Origin: Leptospiraceae bacterium
GTDB taxonomy: Bacteria; Spirochaetota; Leptospiria; Leptospirales; Leptospiraceae
DNA: 64,000 bases
Reading direction: 5' to 3'
Assembly (NCBI GenBank): GCA_015075105.1
Contig: JABTUZ010000002.1
Span: 406,001-470,000, forward strand
Shown here piece by piece: positions 49,437-59,525 of the stretch (positions are counted from its first letter, which is position 1; each line of letters begins with the position of its first letter). The notes beneath the pieces were generated by a model. That model did no database searches, was not told the origin of the DNA, and worked only from the letters and a program-made list of their open reading frames with translations. The translations under genes were made by a program, and so were the position numbers.

Positions 49437-51644
49437 TTATTCAATAGTTATATTATTCCGCTTCATTCTATTTAATATCCATCTTTGCTGAATCTCTTCT
49501 CTCTGTAAATTCAAATCTTCGGCTAATTTGCCCCAAGCTATAGAAGTAGGATTTTGTTGCAACTCCCTCAAGATAATCTCACCTGCTTTCACAATATCTT
49601 TTTGATTAAGAAAAATTTTCGCTTTTTCGATTCGCAATGATTGTATTTCTGTGTCTCTTTTATTTGCACTGTAAAAACCAATAAGCTCATCAATCTTTTT
49701 CATAGCCTCCTCATAATTGTTCGTTGCAATAAGAACAGGAATCAATCGTTTAAGCATTTCTTCTCGATAAGAAGGCACCTCTGAAAGCATTTGAAAAATT
49801 GAAACATATTCTAATTCAGGTGAAATTTGCAAAATAGAATCGTAAAGTATTTTTAAATCATTAGCCTCTAATTTTCCAAATTGTGCTGCGATCATTGCAG
49901 ATTGAACCACTTTGGAATAGAATTTTTTAGAATAAAAGTATTCACAATAAGCGATATAGGAAACAAAAAAAATTTTTCTAACTTGTTCAGAATACTCTTT
50001 CAGTTCTTTGCTTGAAAATTTTTCGACAACTTCAAAAATTGAATGTATATCTGTGTAAGAGCTTTTATCTTTTAACTTTGGAAAAATATAGGCTTTTGTC
50101 CAAATTGCTGAATCTGCATCATACGAGTACTGAGATTTTTTAAAGTCAATATTGGAATATTTGGGATAATACATTTTAAACATAGGAAATTCTACAATGT
50201 TCAATTGCAATTTTTTGAAATTTTCCGTCTCAAAGATATTTTTACTGATTACTATGAATTGAATATTTTCACGAATCAACTCAGCTATATAAGAAGAATA
50301 TATATTTGTCTCGTTTTTAATCCCTAAGACTAAAGTTTTTTCTTGTATTTTATTTTTATCAGGCAATTTTTTTTTGTCTTCAAACGGTAGATCACTATTG
50401 TAGTATATGAATTTATTATTATCAAAAGGAATTTTAGACAACTGAAAAGGTATCAAACTTTTCTCTTCCTCTACTTGGTAAGAAATATTTTTAGAAAAAT
50501 CGAATGGAGAATGAAATAGAAATGAGAGTATTGAAGAAATGCACAATACTAGAATTCTATGGTATAACCCGATCATTTTATTTGTATATAGTGGAAACAA
50601 AAATAAAATTGCAAATACCACAACCGCAATATCTCTTATTCTATAGCTCGACGTTGATGGTAAAAAATAAATCAATACTACCGATATAAAAATTCCCACC
50701 ATTACAGAAATTGTAACGAATCTTTTACTTACTTTAAATGGTCGGAAAAAAGTCAAAAGTGCCAAATCCGTGAAAAATAAAAAGAATGAATACTCGTAAA
50801 ATCCTGATTGATTTGCAGTTAAAATTATATTCCCAATAAGAAATATCTCTGCTATTAGAAATTTTATTTTTACTTTTTCGTAAAGTACTCCTGAATACGA
50901 CATTACACTAAAAAGTAAACTTCCAAAAATAATCCCCGATAAAAATAACTCTGTTTTTTCAGTGGGCGTAACAAACACTAAAACTATATGGCTCGTGAAT
51001 AAGATTACGCCCGAATAGAAAAATGCACTATAGGAGTCACGATCATTTGATTTTTTCTTTTCAAAAAATATTCCATACTCATGGAAAAAAATACTCAATC
51101 CAATTTTTAAAGCCAATATATACAAAAAAGGGTATAAATAGTCTTTTGCATTAATATCATCTATTTTGCTAAAAACCGAATACAGAATTACTATTAATGA
51201 GCCTATCAAAAAGCTCCACATTCTAAAATTTTTAAATGAAGATAGTATGTATCCGACAACAAAGCAATTTAATGAATAAAATATTATAAAATGGCTTTTA
51301 TGAAAAATATAATCAATTACAAACTCATTTGAAGCAAAACTAAAATTCCAAACTATTTCTAAAATTAGAGAAATAACAATGGTCGCTTTAAATATCTTGG
51401 ATTGAGTAAATGGAATTAATTTTTCTACAAACAGACCAAAGATAAAAAAAGATAGAAAAATAATTCTCAATGTATAGAAATATACATCTCCTTCTTCAAC
51501 AGACTTTATCTCAAGGATACTTTCTTTGATTAAAAGAGTGAATAAAAATCCTATAGAAAGATTAATCACTAATCCCGGAAGAATCAACCAAACTATAAAT
51601 TCTTTATTGTGTTGATGGTGTCTCAAGGAATTGTCTGAAATCAT
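49437..51644 (-). CDS. Large membrane protein with C-terminal TPR-like region
   Basis: 735 residues. About 13 hydrophobic helices occupy the first ~390 residues (for example [54 protein letters not shown]). A soluble C-terminal part follows, containing paired helices with TPR character ([42 protein letters not shown]). No glycosyltransferase, O-antigen ligase or sulfatase motif recognised. It lies directly upstream of motA (one base), so they are co-transcribed, and a functional link to the motor is possible but unsupported. It is preceded by a strong intrinsic terminator, so it needs its own promoter. Confidence 0.78.
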   Translation of the reverse strand: MISDNSLRHHQHNKEFIVWLILPGLVINLSIGFLFTLLIKESILEIKSVEEGDVYFYTLRIIFLSFFIFGLFVEKLIPFTQSKIFKATIVISLILEIVWNFSFASNEFVIDYIFHKSHFIIFYSLNCFVVGYILSSFKNFRMWSFLIGSLIVILYSVFSKIDDINAKDYLYPFLYILALKIGLSIFFHEYGIFFEKKKSNDRDSYSAFFYSGVILFTSHIVLVFVTPTEKTELFLSGIIFGSLLFSVMSYSGVLYEKVKIKFLIAEIFLIGNIILTANQSGFYEYSFFLFFTDLALLTFFRPFKVSKRFVTISVMVGIFISVVLIYFLPSTSSYRIRDIAVVVFAILFLFPLYTNKMIGLYHRILVLCISSILSFLFHSPFDFSKNISYQVEEEKSLIPFQLSKIPFDNNKFIYYNSDLPFEDKKKLPDKNKIQEKTLVLGIKNETNIYSSYIAELIRENIQFIVISKNIFETENFKKLQLNIVEFPMFKMYYPKYSNIDFKKSQYSYDADSAIWTKAYIFPKLKDKSSYTDIHSIFEVVEKFSSKELKEYSEQVRKIFFVSYIAYCEYFYSKKFYSKVVQSAMIAAQFGKLEANDLKILYDSILQISPELEYVSIFQMLSEVPSYREEMLKRLIPVLIATNNYEEAMKKIDELIGFYSANKRDTEIQSLRIEKAKIFLNQKDIVKAGEIILRELQQNPTSIAWGKLAEDLNLQREEIQQRWILNRMKRNNITIE

Positions 51645-51704
51645 AATACCTATGTATCCATTTTTTTATTTAATGGCACTATTATATTTTTACTTATGAT
51701 TTTT

Positions 51705-51744
51705 AAAAGAAAAAAAGCGGGACGGTTGGATGTATCCGCCCCGC
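51705..51744 (-). terminator. Strong intrinsic terminator on the minus strand
   Basis: On the minus strand GCGGGGCGG (51744-51736) pairs with CCGTCCCGC (51725-51717): a 9-bp G+C-rich stem with one G-T pair, followed by a run of T (51716 downward). It lies between carB and the large membrane-protein gene and should end either carB transcription or a separate small RNA (next entry). Confidence 0.9.
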
Positions 51745-51845
51745 ACTTCATTTGAAGAGAAAATTCGCAGTGTAGAGGGAAGCTATCAATTTGGGAGGTG
51801 ACAGATTTCCCCTCTATCTGTAATTTTCGTCAAATTGCCTGTATA
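51717..51845 (-). ncRNA. Candidate structured small RNA ending at the terminator
   Basis: On the minus strand, GAAAATT (51828-51822) pairs with AATTTTC (51765-51759), CAG with CTG inside that, and TAGAGGGGAA with TTCCCTCTA, giving a long hairpin with small internal loops across 51759-51828. The strong terminator follows directly. A competing hairpin, ACAGAT/ATCTGT, can form inside the same sequence. It lies in a 280-base gap without an ORF. A TTATAC element (near 51845-51850) could be a -10 box, but no good -35 is visible. I do not recognise an Rfam class; 6S, SRP and tmRNA features are not seen. A structured 3' UTR of carB is the alternative. Confidence 0.5.
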
Positions 51846-51924
51846 ACTTTAGCAGTTTTTTTAAAGAAATCGACATTTAATAGCAATCAACTCATGCAAA
51901 GCAAGGGACAGCTGGTTAGAAACG

Positions 51925-54900
51925 TCATAAATTTTTGTGAATTTCTTGAAGAGATCGAATCGAAAATCCTTTATTTTTCATCTCTGCTAATCCATTCACT
52001 AAGGCTTTTGTTGCAGAAGCTGAGGTAAAATACGGAACTTTATATTTAATTGCAGCCTGACGTATAGCATATGCATCATCACGAGTAACCCGCGACAGTG
52101 GAGTGTTTATGATTAAATTAATTTTTTTCTCTTTGATATAATCTACTACATTCGGGTAAGAGCCTTCGTGTAGCTTATTAATCATAGAAGAAAGAATTCC
52201 ATTGTCTGATAAAAATTTATGAGTGCCTTTGGTTGCAATTAGATTAAAACCCATCTTTGATAAAATTTCTATATACGGCAGCAAATCCGGTTTCGTTTTA
52301 TCATTTATGCTTACGAATGCAGTTCCGTTTGATGGAGGCTCTTCACCTGCCATAATTTGTGATTTTACAAACGCTTCCCCTGCACCCTCTGCAATTCCCA
52401 TAACCTCCCCGGTAGATCGCATCTCCGGACCAAGGATAGTATCAACTCCGGGAAATTTATTGAATGGAAGAACTGCTTCTTTAATATTGACTAAAGTAGG
52501 AATGATTTCTTTTTCTAATTCAAGCTCACTTAGATTCTTGCCAAGCATAATCATTGTAGCGTATTTAGCTATTGGTACTCCAATAGCTTTAGAAACAAAA
52601 GGAACTGTTCGAGACGCTCTTGGGTTTACTTCTAAAACATATAGCTCATCATCTTTTATTGCAAATTGAATATTAATTAGACCAACTACTTTCAACTCCA
52701 ACGCCAGTTTCTTGGTTGCCTGCCGAATATCTTTAAGAATCTTTTCTGATAGATTTTTGGGAGGAAGCATACAAGCCGAATCTCCACTGTGAATTCCAGC
52801 TTCTTCAATATGCTCCATAATTCCGGCAATAAAAACCTTGTTGCCATCGCATAACGCATCCACATCTACCTCAGTTGCATCCTCTAAAAACGAATCTATC
52901 AGAATAGGTCTTTCTTCAGAAATTTCTTCTGCGTTGTCCATATATTGATCTAAACTAGATTCTTCATTAATAATTGCCATTGCCCTTCCGCCAAGAACAT
53001 AGCTTGGTCGAACTAATACAGGATACGTTATACTCTTTGCAATTTTTCTTGCATCTTCTTTAGATACCGCCATCCCATTTTCTGGCTGCTTCAAAGAGAG
53101 TTTTTCTAAAACTTCCACAAATCGTTTTCTATCCTCTGCACGATCTATAGAATCGGTACTTGTTCCAAGAATAGGAATCCCTCTTTCTTCCAAAGACTTA
53201 GCTAATTTTAATGGAGTTTGTCCTCCAAACTGAATTATAACACCATCCGGTTTTTCATTTTCATAAATATTGACGACATCTTCAAGAGCAAGAGGCTCAA
53301 AATAAAGTCTATCCGAGGTATCATAGTCTGTAGAAACTGTTTCCGGATTAGAATTGACCATGATCGATTCAATTCCCATTTCTTGCAAAGCAAAAGAAGC
53401 GTGGCAACAACAATAGTCAAATTCAATTCCTTGACCAATTCTATTTGGACCGCCACCCAAAATTATTACAGACTTTTTTTCTGTTCGTATTGATTCATTT
53501 TCTTCATCATAGCTTGAATAGAAATAAGGTGTGTAAGCTTCAAATTCTCCCGCACAGGTATCTATTTGTTTGTACACCGGATTAATCTTTTGTTTTTTAA
53601 TTTCACTTTCTACTAATTTTTCATTCGATTGTAAAAGTTGTGATGCTTGAGTTTTAATTTTACTAACTGTAGATTTGGCGTTTAAAATTTCGCTAATCTC
53701 ATTCTCACATAATAGATAAGCTAATTGTTTATTTGAAAATCCGGCTTGCTTCATTTTCTTAAGGATAGAAAACTTTTTAATTTTAAATTCTTTTTCTAAA
53801 ACATCTAAGTCCTTCATTTGATTAACAAACCAAGGATCGATTCCTGTAATTTGGGAAATTTCTTCTACAGAAAAATTTTCATTAATAGCAACCTTAATAT
53901 AAAAAATTCTTTTATCGGTGGGTCGCTTTATAAGAGAGGTGATAGTCTCTCGCCTTTTCTCTAAAGGAATCTTTTTCATTTCTAAAAGCTCTTTTAAATA
54001 TCCGTCAGACCCAAACCCAAAGCGATCATTTTCTAATGATCTAAGAGCTTTTTGAAAACTTTCTTTAAATGTTCTGCCAATTGCCATTGCTTCACCAACG
54101 GCTTTCATCTGCACACCAAGAGTGTCATCAGATCCGGAAAATTTTTCAAATGCAAATCTTGGAATTTTTGTTACTACATAATCTATTGATGGTTCGTAAC
54201 TTGCTGGAGTTTCTTTGGTTATATCATTTTTGATTTCGTCTAACGTATAACCTATAGATAAAAGTGCGGCAATTTTTGCTATCGGAAACCCGGTAGCCTT
54301 TGAAGCAAGTGCACTAGATCTGGACACTCTCGGATTCATTTCTATAACGAGCACTTCCCCATTTTTAGGATTCACTGCAAACTGAATATTTGAACCACCC
54401 GTCTCCACTCCAATCTCACGAATAATTTTTAGTGACATATCTCGCATAGTTTGGTATTGTTTATCGGTAAGAGTTTGTTGAGGTGCAACCGTAATCGAAT
54501 CTCCTGTGTGAACTCCCATAGGATCAATATTCTCAATCGAACAAATTATAACAACGTTATCAGCTAAATCTCTCATCACTTCCAGCTCATACTCTTTCCA
54601 ACCAATTACAGATTCTTCAACTAAAACCTGATTGATCGGAGAAGCGCTAAGTCCTTTGCCAACTACTTCCTCAAATTCACTTTCATTATCAATAAATCCT
54701 CCACCTGTTCCACCTAACGTAAATGCAGGACGAATAATAATTGGAAGACCAATTTCTGATTTTATTTTTTTAGCTTCTTCGAGATTGGAAGCAAGCCCGG
54801 ATCGAGGGACTTTCATACCGATAGCTGTCATAGCTTCCTTAAAAAGTTCTCTGTCTTCTGCCTTTTTGATTGCGTCAACCTGAGCACCTATCAAACGAAC

Positions 54901-55236
54901 ATTGTATTTACTTAAAATTCCCTCCTTACTCAAATTCATCGCAAGATTCAAAGCAGTCTGACCACCGACTGTAGGAAGTATTGCATCCGGTTTTTCTTTT
55001 TCTATAATTTTTGCTAGAATTGAAACTGTTAAAGGTTCAATATAAGTCGCATCCGCAAGAGTGGGGTCTGTCATAATTGTTGCCGGATTAGAGTTGACTA
55101 ATATTATTCTAATCCCTTTTTCTTTAAGGGCTTTTGCGGCTTGTGTCCCGGAATAATCAAACTCACACGCTTGACCAATCACTATCGGGCCTGAGCCTAA
55201 AATTAAAACAGATGAAATATCTTTTCTTTGTGGCAT
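51925..55236 (-). CDS. carB: Carbamoyl-phosphate synthase large subunit
   Basis: 1103 residues, slightly above the usual ~1070. Two homologous ATP-grasp halves: [22 protein letters not shown] with [14 protein letters not shown] in the first, and [22 protein letters not shown] with [14 protein letters not shown] in the second. Each half has a metal site ([40 protein letters not shown]). The C-terminal MGS-like allosteric domain is [18 protein letters not shown]...[18 protein letters not shown]. It makes carbamoyl phosphate for pyrimidines and arginine with the CarA subunit, which is not in the window. Structured RNA and a terminator follow 3'. Confidence 0.97.
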   Translation of the reverse strand: MPQRKDISSVLILGSGPIVIGQACEFDYSGTQAAKALKEKGIRIILVNSNPATIMTDPTLADATYIEPLTVSILAKIIEKEKPDAILPTVGGQTALNLAMNLSKEGILSKYNVRLIGAQVDAIKKAEDRELFKEAMTAIGMKVPRSGLASNLEEAKKIKSEIGLPIIIRPAFTLGGTGGGFIDNESEFEEVVGKGLSASPINQVLVEESVIGWKEYELEVMRDLADNVVIICSIENIDPMGVHTGDSITVAPQQTLTDKQYQTMRDMSLKIIREIGVETGGSNIQFAVNPKNGEVLVIEMNPRVSRSSALASKATGFPIAKIAALLSIGYTLDEIKNDITKETPASYEPSIDYVVTKIPRFAFEKFSGSDDTLGVQMKAVGEAMAIGRTFKESFQKALRSLENDRFGFGSDGYLKELLEMKKIPLEKRRETITSLIKRPTDKRIFYIKVAINENFSVEEISQITGIDPWFVNQMKDLDVLEKEFKIKKFSILKKMKQAGFSNKQLAYLLCENEISEILNAKSTVSKIKTQASQLLQSNEKLVESEIKKQKINPVYKQIDTCAGEFEAYTPYFYSSYDEENESIRTEKKSVIILGGGPNRIGQGIEFDYCCCHASFALQEMGIESIMVNSNPETVSTDYDTSDRLYFEPLALEDVVNIYENEKPDGVIIQFGGQTPLKLAKSLEERGIPILGTSTDSIDRAEDRKRFVEVLEKLSLKQPENGMAVSKEDARKIAKSITYPVLVRPSYVLGGRAMAIINEESSLDQYMDNAEEISEERPILIDSFLEDATEVDVDALCDGNKVFIAGIMEHIEEAGIHSGDSACMLPPKNLSEKILKDIRQATKKLALELKVVGLINIQFAIKDDELYVLEVNPRASRTVPFVSKAIGVPIAKYATMIMLGKNLSELELEKEIIPTLVNIKEAVLPFNKFPGVDTILGPEMRSTGEVMGIAEGAGEAFVKSQIMAGEEPPSNGTAFVSINDKTKPDLLPYIEILSKMGFNLIATKGTHKFLSDNGILSSMINKLHEGSYPNVVDYIKEKKINLIINTPLSRVTRDDAYAIRQAAIKYKVPYFTSASATKALVNGLAEMKNKGFSIRSLQEIHKNL

Positions 55237-55328
55237 AGCTCAAAACAAGAATTTTAGAAAAGGCTAAATTCTCAAGTATCAATTTTTCTAATTTGTTATT
55301 TTCTTGCTTTTATTTAGAAAACGTATTG

Positions 55329-57581
55329 CTAAAAGGGTGGAGGCAGCAAATAATCTCCTGTTTGTTTGGCACCTTCTTTTTCAATCACCAATTGAAAAAG
55401 CTCTTTACGCAAGGACTCACCTATCGGATTTTTCCCGTATAGATTCACTTTGTTTAAGGGATCTGTTTTCCGATTATACAATTCATATAGAACTCCATCA
55501 CGCGTTGGAATATAAATTAGCTTGAAGTCTGAAGTCATTATGGCTCGATGCTTAGAGAATGCAATAATATCTCTATAGTAATTATCTGTTATCATAATTT
55601 CATGATTTTCTTCTGGAACAACTTTATGAAGTTTTAAAATATTCGGATACATGATCCTTTGTTTTTGAAAAAATTGATTCCCTTGATCTGAAAACCAGAT
55701 TCCCGTTTCAGAATACACTTTTCTGTCATAACCCCAATCCGACTTCCCAAATACTTTTGTTAAATTTTTACCGGGTAATTCTTTTCCGGCTTCAATTTTA
55801 TATAAATCTAAAATTGTTGGAAGAATATCTATTGAACTTGTGATACCTCGAAAGATTTTATTTTCATAAGATTTGTTTTCTGTTTTAGGAAGTTTTATAA
55901 TTAAAGGCACTTGTGTAATATAGGGCCCTCTTAGATGCTCTCCATGACCATGACCATGATTGTCTTCAAACAAAGACTCTCCATGATCTCCTGTTAAAAT
56001 AATTATACTCGAATCGTATAAATCTATTTTTTTTAAAAACGATACCAGATTGTCAACCTCAGAATCAAAGGCAAATACTGAGGAATCAAACAAATTTCGT
56101 ATAGCTTCTATGTCCTTCTTTTCTAATTCTTCACTTTTTGTCGGATCAACAAATTTAAAATATTTATAAGACCCGTAGTAATTTGGCTCGGTAAATTTTT
56201 TATAATAAGGGTACGGTGGAGAGTAGGGAAAATGAATCACAGAAGAAAAAATTGTCAGAAAAAAAGAATGCCCTCTATTTTTTTTTATAAAAGTAAATAT
56301 ATCATTTTTTAACTTATCTCCGTCGCCTAGCGTAGAAAACCCTCTAACCTCAGAAAGATATTCTCCTCCAAAGAAAGAACCTGACAAAATCGGAAGTAAG
56401 AATAATTGCGACTCAAGAATTCTCTGAACCGCTAACGTCTTTGCGTTAAACGTCGGAGCCAGCACCTCATCAAATCCAAAGTCTGCTCTTGGAAAAATAT
56501 CTCCTGCAAAATTTGAAACAACCCCTGTCCTAAAATTTTTTTTCTTTAAATAGTGCCCTATAGTTGGAAAGCGATTACTGCCGATATTTTTCTTTTCGTC
56601 AGAAGATGGGAACATATCTCGAACTTTATGACTCATAGAATATTCTCCCGTGAGTAAATCTCCCCAACTCGGAAATGTTCTTGGTATTGTAGTATGATGA
56701 TCCAAAAATATATAGGATTCTTTTGCAAGATTGTCTATATTTGGAGTAATTCCCTTTCTATTATTTAAAATTCCGATTTTGTCGTATCTAAGACTATCTG
56801 CAGAAATTATAATTAAATTTGGAAAATTTATATTTTTTGAAACTGAAATATCAAAGTACATATCTCGAATCAATGGAAAAATATACAAAAATACGATAGA
56901 GATTGCAGACAATATTTTTAGATTAAAAGAAATTTTAAAATCTTGCTTTTGTAATATTTCATAAATTGCAAGATTTACCGCAACTCCGATTATATTTCCT
57001 TGAAGATGAAAATACAAAAATAGAAAACTAAAAATTCCATGTATATAAAATTGATACTCTTTGAGTTTAAAAAAGTTATAAAGAATATGCAAATAGAAAA
57101 CGCTCAAAATCCCTAACAATGGAATTGAAATCAAATTTAACGAAAAATAATCGGTTAGAAAATACAATAAAGGTTTAAGATAAGTATGTCTATAATAGAA
57201 AAATTCTCCGTACAATTGAGGATACTTTATAATTGAATGAAAAAGTATAATTACAGTAAAAGCAATAAAAGAAAAATACACATATTTCTTCGATAAATTA
57301 AATTTATCAGTATAAGGTCGAAATAAAATTCCAAGCGATGAAAAAAATATGAAATATACAAAAAATATTTTCAGATTCGTTTCTAAAATCAACAATAAAT
57401 ATTCACCTTTGAAAAATGAACCGATTTCAGAGCGAATATCCACTCCCATTATATGAAAAGATGTATTAAATAATAAAGATAAAATATAAACAGTTACAGA
57501 AAAAATAAATGGAGCAGAAAGTGAAGTTACACTGCTTTTTATTTTTTTTAAAAACTCATAATCAAGTATTATTTTTTTCAT
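55329..57581 (-). CDS. Membrane-anchored sulfatase-fold enzyme with Thr at the nucleophile
   Basis: 750 residues from ATG 57581 (8 bases after the rsmD stop; the frame is open to 57611). Five to six N-terminal membrane helices precede an alkaline-phosphatase-superfamily domain. NLIIISADSLRYD and LTGDHGESLFEDNHGHGHGEH carry metal-ligand Asp, His and Glu. The nucleophile region reads IPRTFPSWGDLLTG, with Thr302 where arylsulfatases have the formylglycine Cys or Ser (CxPSR), and no Arg after the Ser. Thr nucleophiles are typical of lipoteichoic-acid-synthase-like and phosphoethanolamine transferases and related phosphodiesterases. I infer a phospho-group transferase or diesterase in the envelope, not a sulfate esterase. 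Confidence 0.85.
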   Translation of the reverse strand: MKKIILDYEFLKKIKSSVTSLSAPFIFSVTVYILSLLFNTSFHIMGVDIRSEIGSFFKGEYLLLILETNLKIFFVYFIFFSSLGILFRPYTDKFNLSKKYVYFSFIAFTVIILFHSIIKYPQLYGEFFYYRHTYLKPLLYFLTDYFSLNLISIPLLGILSVFYLHILYNFFKLKEYQFYIHGIFSFLFLYFHLQGNIIGVAVNLAIYEILQKQDFKISFNLKILSAISIVFLYIFPLIRDMYFDISVSKNINFPNLIIISADSLRYDKIGILNNRKGITPNIDNLAKESYIFLDHHTTIPRTFPSWGDLLTGEYSMSHKVRDMFPSSDEKKNIGSNRFPTIGHYLKKKNFRTGVVSNFAGDIFPRADFGFDEVLAPTFNAKTLAVQRILESQLFLLPILSGSFFGGEYLSEVRGFSTLGDGDKLKNDIFTFIKKNRGHSFFLTIFSSVIHFPYSPPYPYYKKFTEPNYYGSYKYFKFVDPTKSEELEKKDIEAIRNLFDSSVFAFDSEVDNLVSFLKKIDLYDSSIIILTGDHGESLFEDNHGHGHGEHLRGPYITQVPLIIKLPKTENKSYENKIFRGITSSIDILPTILDLYKIEAGKELPGKNLTKVFGKSDWGYDRKVYSETGIWFSDQGNQFFQKQRIMYPNILKLHKVVPEENHEIMITDNYYRDIIAFSKHRAIMTSDFKLIYIPTRDGVLYELYNRKTDPLNKVNLYGKNPIGESLRKELFQLVIEKEGAKQTGDYLLPPPF

Positions 57582-57589
57582 TTGTATTT

Positions 57590-58174
57590 TTAGACAGAAC
57601 TGTTCAACCAAGAATGAATAATCAAATAGTGATTTCCATACTTTCTAGACTCAAAATTCTTCCAATCCGGATTCATTGGAGATTGAAAAATTAGTAAACT
57701 CTTTTTTTCTTTCATTGAAATTATACTATCCGCAAGACTTTTTAACTCACTCCTGTTGTTATCCCAAAAAGAATAAGGTGGGTCTGCAAAAAATACCATA
57801 AACTCTTCGCTATCATTTAAAGCTGATTTGTAATATCTAAAGGAGTCTCTACGAAAAAGTACAACTTTTTCTTTGTAGTCCAAACCAATTCCTCTCGTGA
57901 ACGCAGTAAAACGTTTCTGGTCGATTTCAAATAGGACTGATTTTAAAAACCCACGGCTAATTGCTTCTATACCCATCTGCCCTGATCCGGCAAATAAATC
58001 TACAAAAGTTGTTTTTGCTTTTTCTAAATTTCCTTTGAGGTGTAAATCTTCTATGATTGAAAAAATAGTTTTTTTTAAAAGTGAGGGAGTAAAATTTTCC
58101 TTATTTTGATTTGTTGTTATCGCCGGAATAATTCTTCCTTTATAATCTCCTGATTGAACTCTTAGAGTTTTCAT
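57590..58174 (-). CDS. rsmD: 16S rRNA (guanine966-N2)-methyltransferase
   Basis: 194 residues. RVQSGDYKGRIIPA is the RsmD opening. SAM motif FVDLFAGSGQMGIEAISRG and catalytic FFADPPYSFWDN (D-P-P-Y) are intact. It methylates G966 of 16S rRNA during 30S assembly. It starts one base after the TPR-like exported protein gene and is followed by the sulfatase-fold gene, a co-directional set without a shared pathway. No coaD is adjacent, although rsmD-coaD is a frequent pair elsewhere. Confidence 0.93.
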   Translation of the reverse strand: MKTLRVQSGDYKGRIIPAITTNQNKENFTPSLLKKTIFSIIEDLHLKGNLEKAKTTFVDLFAGSGQMGIEAISRGFLKSVLFEIDQKRFTAFTRGIGLDYKEKVVLFRRDSFRYYKSALNDSEEFMVFFADPPYSFWDNNRSELKSLADSIISMKEKKSLLIFQSPMNPDWKNFESRKYGNHYLIIHSWLNSSV

Positions 58175-58175
58175 T

Positions 58176-58871
58176 TTACCGCATTACATAATTATCTGAA
58201 ATTTTTTTCTTATGACTTTCCATTAACCCATTTACTTGAGTTGTATATTCTGAATTGGGGAACTTTTCTATAAATTTTTGAATTTCTTTTAAGAGATGTT
58301 TGTCTGGCAATACATGCAGTCGCAGAAGATGAATTTTTTCATCGAGTATTTTAGAAGTTGAATGAGACAACGAAAGATTTGACACATACAGAGACTCTCT
58401 ATTTTTCCCCAATTCTTTTAAAATACAAGAGTAGTAATATAATCCGATAGGGTATTCAGGAAAAGAGTTTGCTTCTTTTTTAAAAACTCCCCCCCATTTC
58501 AAACCGAATTTATATTTTTCTGAGACCAGACATCTTTCTAAAAAAAATAAAATACTCTTCGATAACTCTTTGTCTATTTTATTTGAAACTTTATAATAAG
58601 ATTGAATATATTTTTCTGCCGTGTCAATATCTTTTGAAGTAAGAACAAGTACTACTAAAATCTTTTGAGGAATATACTTCCGAGAATATAAAATTTTTTC
58701 TGCTATTTCTCTTGATCTTGAATAATTTCCTTTCTTAAAGTACTCGATAGACAACTTTATTTCTTTTTGTAGTTGTAAATTTTCTTCTCCATAAATTGAA
58801 AACTGAACTGAATATAAGAAAGGTACGATGAATAGAAAGTTATATTTTTTAATGAATTGTAGTTTTTGCAT
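58176..58871 (-). CDS. Exported TPR-like hypothetical protein
   Basis: 231 residues. An N-terminal hydrophobic segment (YNFLFIVPFLYSVQFSIYG) looks like a signal peptide. The rest is helix pairs typical of tetratricopeptide solenoids (IKLSIEYFKKGNYSRSREIAEKILYSRK; YPIGLYYYSCILKELGKNRESLYVSNLSL). No enzyme motif. Probably periplasmic and involved in protein contacts, but partner unknown. It is first of the unit leading to rsmD, the sulfatase-fold gene and carB. Confidence 0.75.
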   Translation of the reverse strand: MQKLQFIKKYNFLFIVPFLYSVQFSIYGEENLQLQKEIKLSIEYFKKGNYSRSREIAEKILYSRKYIPQKILVVLVLTSKDIDTAEKYIQSYYKVSNKIDKELSKSILFFLERCLVSEKYKFGLKWGGVFKKEANSFPEYPIGLYYYSCILKELGKNRESLYVSNLSLSHSTSKILDEKIHLLRLHVLPDKHLLKEIQKFIEKFPNSEYTTQVNGLMESHKKKISDNYVMR

Positions 58872-58976
58872 TTCAAATATCTACAGCATCCTTTCTATTT
58901 CCAAAAAAACTTTGTATAATTTTTTTAGAAGTTTGCTTATATAATTATCGGATTTTAAAAAATGAATATTTCAGGC

Positions 58977-59204
58977 TTATTCAGAAAAAAAGCGATCTCT
59001 GATTCTTTTTATATAATTGATATGCCCATAAAATAGAAATGTCAAAAAGGCACCGATTCCACAGTAAAAGATAATAAGCCCAAATAAGGGAAATTGAAAG
59101 GTAAACCAAAGAAAATCAAAAGTGACAGTTTCAGAATTTCCAATAAGACTCAATAGCAAAAAAATTATAACAGCTATAATTAAATTGAGTCTTACAGAGG
59201 TCAA
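58977..59204 (-). CDS. Small LapA-like membrane protein
   Basis: 75 residues with two membrane helices (LNLIIAVIIFLLLSLIG; FGLIIFYCGIGAFLTFLFYG) joined by a short loop containing the strand VTFDFLWFTFQFP, then a basic tail (YIKRIRDRF). This matches the LapA (DUF1049) domain pattern. In E. coli LapA works in regulation of lipopolysaccharide assembly; a similar role here is only suggested. It starts 12 bases behind the zinc-ribbon gene. Confidence 0.78.
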   Translation of the reverse strand: MTSVRLNLIIAVIIFLLLSLIGNSETVTFDFLWFTFQFPLFGLIIFYCGIGAFLTFLFYGHINYIKRIRDRFFSE

Positions 59205-59216
59205 TGGAAAACCCTG

Positions 59217-59405
59217 TTAAAAATCAGAAACATTAGATGATCCACACATTGGGCAAATCAGTTCATCCGAAACATATTCATCGTCTTCGACTTGAACGGC
59301 ACTTTTCCAACGATAATCGCAGTCCTCACAGACAAAAGTGATTGTCTCATCTTCTGAGCCTTCATCTTCAAACTCATCATCAAATTCTTCGTCTTCGTAT
59401 GGCAT
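59217..59405 (-). CDS. Small zinc-ribbon protein with acidic N-terminus
   Basis: 62 residues. The first 20 residues are almost all Asp and Glu (EDEEFDDEFEDEGSEDE). A zinc ribbon follows, with CEDCDYRW and CPMCGSSNV, i.e. CxxC...CxxC. Similar mini-ribbons are often of unknown function or bind nucleic acid or protein. It sits 12 bases before the LapA-like gene. The acidic tail and four-Cys site support a real coding gene despite its size. Confidence 0.72.
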   Translation of the reverse strand: MPYEDEEFDDEFEDEGSEDETITFVCEDCDYRWKSAVQVEDDEYVSDELICPMCGSSNVSDF

Positions 59406-59525
59406 AAAAATTAAGCAATCATAATGTTTTTAAATTGTCAAGTTAGTTATATAGAATTTTTTAGATTTTTTTTATTTCAAATAAAAAATAGATGAGTAAA
59501 AGATAAAATTCCTCAATCTGGCTTT

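Noticed and set aside
51717-51845. 6S RNA, SRP RNA or tmRNA gene
   Set aside because: None of the diagnostic conserved sequences was seen, and the element is too short for tmRNA.
52223-52669. 148-codon ORF antisense to carB
   Set aside because: It lies wholly within the conserved carB coding sequence on the opposite strand, with no protein family features.
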